64,000 nucleotides of DNA from the NCBI GenBank assembly GCA_030704615.1, contig CM060732.1, positions 12,088,001 to 12,152,000 of the forward strand, given 5' to 3'. A program made the position numbers and the translations under genes. Numbering within the stretch: position 1 is the first letter of the stretch; each line of letters starts with the position of its first letter. This DNA is from Takakia lepidozioides (taxonomy: Eukaryota > Streptophyta > Takakiopsida > Takakiales > Takakiaceae). The notes beneath the pieces are model-generated. The model worked only from the letters and a program-made list of their open reading frames with translations, made no database searches and had not been told where the DNA came from. Positions 56,510 through 64,000 of this stretch are shown here, in pieces.

Positions 56510-56614
56510 TAGGAGAAGGGCCTGAATGGAGGGCCTTCCGCCATTTGAGGGCTTTGGACGCCCAGGTCCCGAAAATGGTGGAAGGCCCCATACGTGGGCC
56601 CTTCTCCTGCATAA
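56506..56614. mobile_element. Foldback MITE, ~105 bp
   Basis: Left arm AGGAGAAGGGCC...GGGCCTTCCGCCATTT and right arm, reversed, AGGAGAAGGGCCC...GGGCCTTCCACCATTT pair over most of their length around a short centre. Confidence 0.8.
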
Positions 56615-56977
56615 AGAACCGCCCGAATTTTGTGAAGTGTAGCCTTACGAAATCGTAAAGAACCATGATATTTTTCTTAGTTTATTTTTAGGTCCTTTAT
56701 GGCAGAAGATTGCACTCTACCTTCCGCCCCCTCAAGGATTTTGCCTACCTAGTATGGCGATTTGGAGGAGGATTAAAAAGCAGAATTCTAAGCCTATTGC
56801 CACTAGCACATTATGCCATTTGCACTAGCATATTATAATGTGTTTGATTAGGACTTGCAAGCCAATGAGAGGGCGTCAGACGCTTCATTTGCATATGTGT
56901 TCGAATCTCTCCTTCATCTTTTCCTGTCTCTCTCTCGCGCGGACGGAATGAAGTTCATTTTTCAGCAATCCTTAACG

Positions 56978-57085
56978 CTATGGAATGGGCCCAACATGCC
57001 ATTATGGCGGTTTCGGTGGCAGCTCGGCCTCCGGCTCTCACCACCACCTTACCCGCCACAATGGCATGTTGGGGCCATTCCATAG
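56978..57085. mobile_element. Foldback MITE, ~108 bp
   Basis: Arms CTATGGAATGGGCCCAACAT (56978 onward) and, reversed from 57085, CTATGGAATGGCCCCAACAT; each continues through GCCATTATGGCGG or GCCATTGTGGCGG. About 35 bp per arm with one or two mismatches. Confidence 0.85.
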
Positions 57086-57267
57086 TATGTAAGGTCCTTG
57101 CTAGCAAAAATACCTTACGAAATTCAGAAGGTACCGTAGTGGGAAGGCTGATCCGGCACTAAATAATTAGAAATGAATCTGCCTAATAATTAAGTGAAAA
57201 TTTGGGTAAAAATGTCGAAATTCCAGAAACTTTATTAAAAAAAATGCCTAAAATGTCAAACAAATGA

Positions 57268-59216
57268 CTAGGTGAGTTGATCAATCAAATCATCTAGCTT
57301 CTGCAGGTCCCCACCATTTGGATTGCAATTCAAATCTGGGAGATCAGCAGGCTTGTTAATATCCATATCAGCCAAACACCAGCTCATCACCCCTACGATT
57401 GTATCATCCAAGTACACGTCAGGTACTTCATCAAACGCAAGTCTACCATCAGCTATTATATCAACAGCTTCATACTCGTTCGAGGACGCAAACAATGAGC
57501 CTTGGTGGTTAGCTTGCATAGCTTCAGCCTGGAACTTCAAATCAAACGCGTGAATAATACCACATTTTGCCCAACCTTGAATTATCATGTTACGTTCCTT
57601 CACCTTGTTCCAAGCGTTGAACAACCAGATCGCAGTATTCTCTCGCATAACCGCAAGTGATGTATCAACTGCCGTTTTCTCCATTGGAACACCTGTTTGT
57701 ATTTGCCTTTGGATCTGACTTGCTGACCAATGTTTAAACTGATCAGCAAAGGCACGTTTCATTGGCCTTTGTAATATAACATCTGCAGGTTGATATTTTG
57801 ATGTACAACCAGCCGGAACAAAAAGAACACAAATGTGTGGATGTTCACTCTTCATCCAAGCCATGAATTCAACTGACTTGTGAACACTCCAACAGTCAAT
57901 CAACCATACCATCTTTTGTGAAGATGGTAGATTCAACTTGGATCTCTCTGTGTCCAAATAGGGTAGCAAAATCTTCCTTACAAAGTCTTTGCAGGTATCT
58001 AATGTCGACCAGTGATTGGCTGACAATGCCCAATGAAAACCTGCCCTGAGATTTTGCTTTGCTGCATCGCTTTTAGGCAAAGACCGGAGGGTCTTTCCAG
58101 TAAAAACAATTTGTAAGGGTAACATAGATCCACTGGCTGTAGAGGATACACAGGCTGTCACTGCTCTCTTATCATCCAAACCTACTTGACCAACATTTTT
58201 TGAACCCTTCAGCTCCCAGGTCCTTTCCCCAGACATTGGAACAAGCTTCACACATGTCTGTTCAGTATTTACCACCAAACTTGGTGGTATGTTGTAACAC
58301 TTCACCAGGTACGCAATACGACAAGCCATCATTTTGCCTTGTAGTTCCCAGTCAGATGGAATTTTCCCATGTTCGGTTGTGGGCTTTCTGTATGACCAGT
58401 TCAAATGGGTACGCATAAATTTCCGTGTCCATTTGAGAGACACCTGACACTTTCCTAGAACATGTGGTGCTTTAGCTCTGAGAAATCCTACAATAATTGG
58501 CTGAACAATCACAACATTTAAAGATTGACCATATGCTCTCATGGCTCTTAACAACTCACATAATTCTTTTACCACATCTGGTACAGTAGATAGAGCATGT
58601 TTGCGTTGGGAGGATCTACTCCAAGATTGTTGACTCTCCACAAGAGAGACATATTGAGGTTTCAATACTCCAGTAGGAGTGAACCAGTCATAAAGGCAGC
58701 CCCTGCTTAATTTTTCATACGGACCAGTGACTTGCCCTGGTAACCTACATCAACGTTCCAGAAAAGAAGTCTTAGATAAATATTATAATGAAAGTGCTAC
58801 AAAAACACTCTTAAAAAAATGGTTTGGATAGAGAGTACCGACCTGTAAGCTAGACGCAAATATTTGAGTGCAGCCCCAAGGCGTTTATGCCTTTTAATGG
58901 CTAAGACAATTGGAGGCCATAATTCATTTGTAAACCAGTTTGTATAGTGGTCTCTTTGTCGTTTGCCCACAGACGTTGAACTCGAACGTCGAGCTTCTTG
59001 ACCACGAAGACTTCCTTCTGGTGCAATGGGCTGACATACCAAAGCTGCAGCCAACTCTCTCTCTTTGTAAGGCCTTCCTACTCGTCGTTTGGGAGGGGCC
59101 TCAACCACCACTGTCGTTGCATTATGAGCGAGCTTCTCTCCTTCTCGTTGAACTTCAAGTAACCTCTCAGGCTTGTCTATCCCTCGGAACAAAGAAGATA
59201 ACAATGGTTGTCTCAT
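57268..59216 (-). CDS. DDE transposase (DDE_1 type, Tc1/pogo-like), two exons, intact
   Basis: Exons 59216-58843 and 58744-57268 join in frame across a GT-AG intron of 98 bp (…LAYR|LPGQVTGPY…), giving 616 codons without a stop. The N-terminal part is basic (PPKRRVGRPYKE) and followed by a helix-turn-helix-like region around RHKRLGAALKYLRLAYR. The catalytic domain has VVNTEQTCVKLVP, WLIDCWSVHKSVEF and VPAGCTSKYQPADVILQRPM. The second and third acidic residues are Asp, while the first position is Glu (NTEQT) where NxDxT is usual. It would cut and paste a TIR transposon. The matching termini were not found, so it may be a stranded or domesticated copy. Confidence 0.85.
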
Positions 59217-59801
59217 GATCCTAGATTGCCAAAGCTAAGATCTTTTGCGCAGGAGATTGAGAAATGGCTATCTTAAACTAGACTTCTTTACGCAGGACAA
59301 GGGTTTCTCTTGAGACCCTTCCGGGATTTTCGGTACCCTCCGGTGCTTCATTTGAGGGGCATCATCATTTTTTTCTAGAGATTTGAAGATAAATGCCCAT
59401 GTTTATAGCGTTGTATTTGCACTCGTTCTTTCATAATTTTGATTTGCTAATAGGATAGAAGTGCTTATGATAACCATTCATTTAATGATGAATTCTCGTC
59501 ATTTTTTTCCCTGATTTCATGAAAACCATCAATGGTCTAGAGCTTCGTTGCAATGAGCGTCGATGGTAGGAAAATATGTGTCCAAGGCTGGAAAGATCAA
59601 TTACACTCTGCCCTGGATAAATATTAACAGTCGGGAGTAGGAAAAGAATAACATTTAGACAAGGTTAACACATTAACAGTTATGAAGGGATTAATTGTAA
59701 CACATTAACATTTACAGAAGGTAACATTTAACAAATATAAGATTTGCGGAATTAACACTTGTGAAACAAAGTGTAATTATATGTATTAGGTAAAGTCAAC
59801 G

Positions 59802-59883
59802 AGGGCTTTACGGGATTCAAGGTTCCACAGCCCCGAGAGCGGTAGCCCCAGGGCGTGGGAATCTTGAATCCCGTAAAGCCCGA
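59802..59883. repeat. Inverted repeat, ~27-bp arms
   Basis: GGGCTTTACGGGATTCAAGG and its complement CTTGAATCCCGTAAAGCCC frame a ~25-base GC-rich loop. It would form a stable hairpin; likely a small foldback element. Confidence 0.85.
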
Positions 59884-60046
59884 GTTACAGGACTTTAGCT
59901 CACGTAAAAACCGCATTTATGACCCTGTGAAAATAAAATTACTTGCCTATCTGAGATTACGAGCCGAGCCGGCCATGGGCTCCACGGCGTAACAGGACAA
60001 GCAGGATTTTATGCTATTAAAAGCGCACCAAAACTACACTAGCTAG

Positions 60047-60180
60047 GTTTTTACGTGTAGGCTAAGGGCCTCACGCAAGGGCTGTCACGCATTTAAGCCA
60101 TTGGGAACGAGGGCGGAGCCCAAGTGACAAGTGGCGCAAACGTGTGACGGCCCGTACGTGGGGCCCTTACCCTGCGTAAA
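60047..60180. mobile_element. Foldback MITE, ~130 bp
   Basis: TTTACGTGTAGGCTAAGGGCC at the left and, reversed from the right, GTTTACGCAGGGTAAGGGCC pair, and the arms continue through GGGC.GTCAC. Similar in plan to the MITE at 56506-56614. Confidence 0.7.
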
Positions 60181-60465
60181 CGTTCCTTGAATAAAATCCC
60201 GCCACGTGTGGGTTCTTTTAGGCGCCCAGACTTCTTTTAGGCTTCTTTCCCCCCTTGCGGCATCTTCTTTGCTTCCCACCTCCTTTGGTTCGTCTGATGC
60301 TGGAAAGACGCGATGGTGGCAGGAGTGACCTTACGGGATGGAACGCCACTCCGCAAATTCCAGTTACACTCCATCGCATAATTCAACTGCTCCCGGGAGC
60401 CGCTAGGGTTCACAGGTATAAGCCAACCGAAAATACAAAGGATTTTATTCAAGCAACGTTTACGG
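60174..60465. mobile_element. MITE, ~292 bp, 26-bp TIRs
   Basis: Left GCGTAAACGTTCCTTGAATA continuing AAATCC and right, reversed, CCGTAAACGTTGCTTGAATA continuing AAATCC: 24 of 26 bases agree. It overlaps the end of the neighbouring foldback MITE by a few bases. Confidence 0.8.
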
Positions 60466-61043
60466 AGTCATTCAGTTATGGGTAGGAAATATGAATCCAT
60501 TATGGTCTGATGAGTATCTCTAATATGCGTATCATCGAGCTCTTTCTCTAGGCGTTTTATGGTTAAAATAGTTTTCATAACTTCATAAGGCTTTTGTTCC
60601 AAATATTGAAATATTGTAGCTATGGCCATTTTGGCATCCTTGAATGCTACAGGGACTGGATTTTGTTCTTCCTCGTCTGGTCTCTCAAAAACAACCTCCA
60701 TGTCAAGTCCCAAAATGTGGAGCGTACACTCATTGGATCAACGATTCAACATATTCGCTTATGATCTGATCACATTAGTATTACCTCCTGCTTTACTTTC
60801 CAGTCTCTGATTGGTTATGTTTTAGGATGTAATCTTATCATAATCTAATCTCGCGTTAGGTGAAGCCTTTATGGTGCACTTAACATTTATTGAGGGCAAA
60901 TTAACAAAGAGGGGAGTAAACAATTGTTAACAAATAACACTTAACATTTGCTAGTGTGCACGAGTATGGGAGTAAAATTTTCTTAACATTTATGATAGTT
61001 TAACGTTTATAGAGGTAACATTTATTTAGGGCAGACTGCACTT

Positions 61044-64000
61044 CTTTTGGGCTTTTCTTCAATGCTTCATCCTATAAAGTCCAAGCATCTTTTGACTATT
61101 GAATTTTTTGTCTCGAGTTATGAACAATGCTTGCACAAACTTCCATACAAGCTAGTATTAATTAATAAAATATTGTAATTTGGTCCGTATCAGCCTCAGG
61201 TTTCAATCTTCTAACATGGGAAAACATTGTAATTTGGTCTATATCATCTCTTATCCATATTAGCTTTGTAAATGTCTTTATTGGCCTTGCCCGACAGGGT
61301 AGGGACTAGCATCAAGTTGGCCAAAGTGACCTTAACCTTATATCATGGGTTGTTCCCATGAGACTTAATGGGAACATGAAAGTTTTTAGTTCCCAGTTGG
61401 GCACATGTTACACTTATTTCTTTTATTGGCTCTCTTGTAGAGAGAGAGGCTTTGCAACATGTTCAAGTCAATGGAAATGTGGTCAAAGGACCTTACACAG
61501 TGCCAAGGCTCTGATTGGTGTGTTATGCTGAGTCATGCCCCTCACTCTCACTTTTTTCTTATGTTTTGCCAAAGCAATAGAACCCATCCCCCTAAGATAC
61601 ATTATTATTAGCCATAACATAATTCCATAAAACTTCATATCAATAAAACAATGGCAGGGCCTCCGTGTATCTCACGCCTTGTTTATGCTACTTGAGGCTT
61701 TATCAATCTCTCATATCTTCATCGTCCACCATCACAAGTTTGTGACAATTTCTCTGTTTATTCTTCTATGTAAATTACCGTAAAGTACGTCAATCAAAAT
61801 GTAGGCCTAAGATTTTTTAGGCTCAAGAGCGCATAAATGGATATTTACAATCAAGTCTGTTGGGGTCTTCGATGAGAAAGAATTTAAGGCCATGATGAGA
61901 ATGCAATTGGGAACATTTCAATTTATTTGCTTAAAAGAGTTGTTCATTATATGAAGCATCATCGATTGCACGTAACTTATTATTAGAATAGAACATGATT
62001 TCATAGCGTGTTGCTATAAGGGATTCTGTAGCATGTTACTAGGATTATGATATTGGTTGGGCATGTAACATGCGCAATGCAAATCTTTGGTCTCACTAGG
62101 CCATAAGACAATTTTGTAAAGTTGAAAATCCGTGCATTAGTAGGAGATATAGCTTATCATAAGAGTGAGCCCTTAACGCCTAGGATATTGTGTTGGGCCA
62201 TTCTTAACTTATTGTATATGATGGGATCTGCATCCTTTTGTGTGGTTGTGTCGACATTCTGGGGGTCTGATTATGATAGTAATCATTGCATGTAGCATAT
62301 AGCCGTCATGTACAAGGGCTACCCTCTGGAGCTGTTGCAAAATAAAATTATATATAGTAAAAGGATGAGTTAATCTGGCATATTGTGATCTTATTCTGTG
62401 CTAGGGTCTGCTTCTATTCTCGAGCCTGTAGTCATAACAATCTAATTTGTGGTGTCTATTCATGTTGAGCTTGCCCTGGATGTCCATTGATTATGACGGC
62501 CATCGGCTCTCCCAATTTGCTTGACTTGCCGGAGTGGGATTGTTGGGGCCACCAGCCTCTCCTCCATGCTGGTATACCGGGCCATCCATGCTGCCACTAG
62601 TCAGCTGGTATTCGTACTACACAATTTTGTAACCATTATGCTCTAATGTCTTGACGAGGCTGGCGATGGTGGCAATTGTCGTCCAGGGGAAGAACAACCC
62701 TTAAGTATTCAAGTAGTTTATCAAGAGGAAATAAGGTAGAGCGGAGTTTGGAAGAAGCATCAAGTGATACTTCCACTTATCACTTTACATTTAGCTACTG
62801 GAAATGGAATGCAAATGATCGTTAATCTGTGTTGATCTGTATGGTGTGTGAATATCAATTTCATAAAAGATATGTGTAGATCTTGTGTATGCTCTCAAAT
62901 AATATTTTAAAACAGAATATGTAAATTGACATTCTTACACATTGGAGATATGGAGCCAAATTGATGTTCTACTTCCAAGTTATGGATATTTTATGCTGAA
63001 CAAGTCCGAGCCTTAGGGTTTGCGTTAACCATTTGGGATCCAGAAGATGTGGGAACTGACTCAGAATTTTCCAAATACAGAAAAATTAGTTTAAAAGTAA
63101 GATGACAAGTAGTGTAGAATTGGGGCTATGGATTAAGTTCCAGTTCACTCTATAGATATCTAATAAGAGACTTCTTCTAATTAACTTATTTCCGTCATGT
63201 GCAAGTGAGGATTACGTGTCGAAGTGAACTCTCATTTGCACATCATTTGCAATTCCATATATGGTCTTTCATATTGACTCCACATGTGGCAGTTCTATGC
63301 ACGAGAAGATAATTGTTGATTGCATTGTATATTTTTTTGTCGTAAGTACTGATATGGATATACCAATTATTGTACTTCATCACTTTACAATGAGAATGCA
63401 AGATGTGTTTCTATCATTGTCTTAACAAAGTATATGTACGTTTCAATGTTACTGTAGGGCAAAACTTTTGCACAAGAATTTATCTGCAGCTTTCCAGCTT
63501 TTCACACGTTAGTCTAAATTTTTTATGTGGCCTAGTTATTTTGTTATAAATTGAAATTTTAGCCTAGCGAATAGTTACTTAGCCCTAAAACTTTTAAGTT
63601 ATCACTCATCAAAATCTAAATTTCATGCATGAATGATCATTTGTTGCCCATCCATATGTTGTCAATTATAATTTCCATAATTTATAATCCATAATCCATA
63701 ATCCTCAACTATTCAACATATCTATCACGTTTCTAAGAACTCCTTGAAGATTGTCCCAAATAGTCGTAGTATAGCTTTTGCATCTGTCTCTATTGTGGTT
63801 TGTCATACGTAGTAGAGTTCAATTATATATAGAGAGTCATGCACTTCCTACTTAGTCTTTATAATTAATGTAGTTTAAATAATATACAATGTTGATCATA
63901 CCTGCAGTCCGACACAAGAGCACTACAGACCTGCCTCGTCATGTAAGGACATCATTTCAGAAAGGAATGCCCTCACTGTGGTGGTGATGAATCTGAACAT
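61044..64000. other. AT-rich intergenic sequence, no gene seen
   Basis: No long open frame, no recognisable domain and no clear TIR or LTR. It could be intergenic or a long intron. 60468-60713 (minus) is an open frame ending in helical ELDDTHIRDTHQTI but without a family. Confidence 0.5.

Larger units (their letters stand above)
59604..61043. mobile_element. Probable TIR element with TTAACATTTA subterminal repeats, holding nested MITEs
   Basis: Left ACACTCTGCCCTGGATAAATA (first bases at 59603) and right, reversed, TGCAGTCTGCCCTAAATAAA are similar inverted ends. TTAACATTT/TAACACATT motifs cluster at both sides (59640-59760; 60880-61025) in opposite orientation. No transposase inside. Foldback elements lie within it. 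Confidence 0.5.

Noticed and set aside
61640-61665. AATAAAACAATGGCAGGGCCT followed by CCGT, similar to the LINE 3' end
   Set aside because: Only about 20 bp is shared and no coding remnant or tail follows, so it is too short to call a LINE fragment.

Overview
The window looks like a repeat-rich piece of a plant nuclear genome, most likely a seedless vascular plant such as a fern. The pointers are GT-AG introns, PLS-type pentatricopeptide (PPR) fragments, plant-type LINEs with CCHC/DUF4283-like ORF1, CACTA transposons, a decayed chromovirus of the kind known from fungi and non-seed plants, and a spliced gene resembling the centriole protein HYLS1, which only plants with flagellated sperm would be expected to keep. 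The lineage call is inference; no marker gene settles it. Only two genes look like they could still work: a spliced DDE transposase (57.3-59.2 kb) and the HYLS1-like host gene (49.1-53.2 kb).

Layout. 0-7.6 kb: the end of one CACTA element (family B), then a LINE on the minus strand broken by two family A CACTA insertions, then the 3' part of a LINE on the plus strand. 7.6-10.7 kb: a truncated Ty3/gypsy chromovirus on the minus strand with one LTR. 10.7-18.2 kb: a block bounded by inverted GTGAGCAG and ATGAATGG repeat clusters. It holds a decayed gag-like gene next to a polypurine tract and LTR start. 18.2-32 kb: a minus-strand Ty3/gypsy element that encodes a cytosine-5 DNA methyltransferase between protease and reverse transcriptase. 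Its gag is split by a young, complete chromovirus (23,970-30,937; LTRs, PBS, 5-bp target duplication).

32.5-38.8 kb: a family A CACTA element sits in the leader or LTR of the methyltransferase element and itself contains a 5-kb family B CACTA element. The inner element carries a SINE and amplified PPR gene fragments. 39.3-45.5 kb: a plus-strand LINE (coiled-coil ORF1, endonuclease, RT, zinc finger) with a MITE in it and an 80-bp PPR-derived patch in its RT gene. A 5'-truncated copy of the same LINE lies inverted at 47.7-48.9 kb. 49.1-53.2 kb: the host gene. 54.7-61 kb: TIR transposons and foldback MITEs around the transposase gene. 61-64 kb: AT-rich sequence with no gene seen.

The insertions can be ordered. 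The methyltransferase retrotransposon is older than the chromovirus, the GTGAGCAG block and the family A CACTA that interrupt it, and the family B CACTA is younger than its family A host. The strongest lead is the retrotransposon-borne DNA methyltransferase, fused in frame to the protease. Similar retrotransposon methyltransferases have, as I recall, been reported from a charophyte alga and dinoflagellates, so a land-plant copy would extend that.
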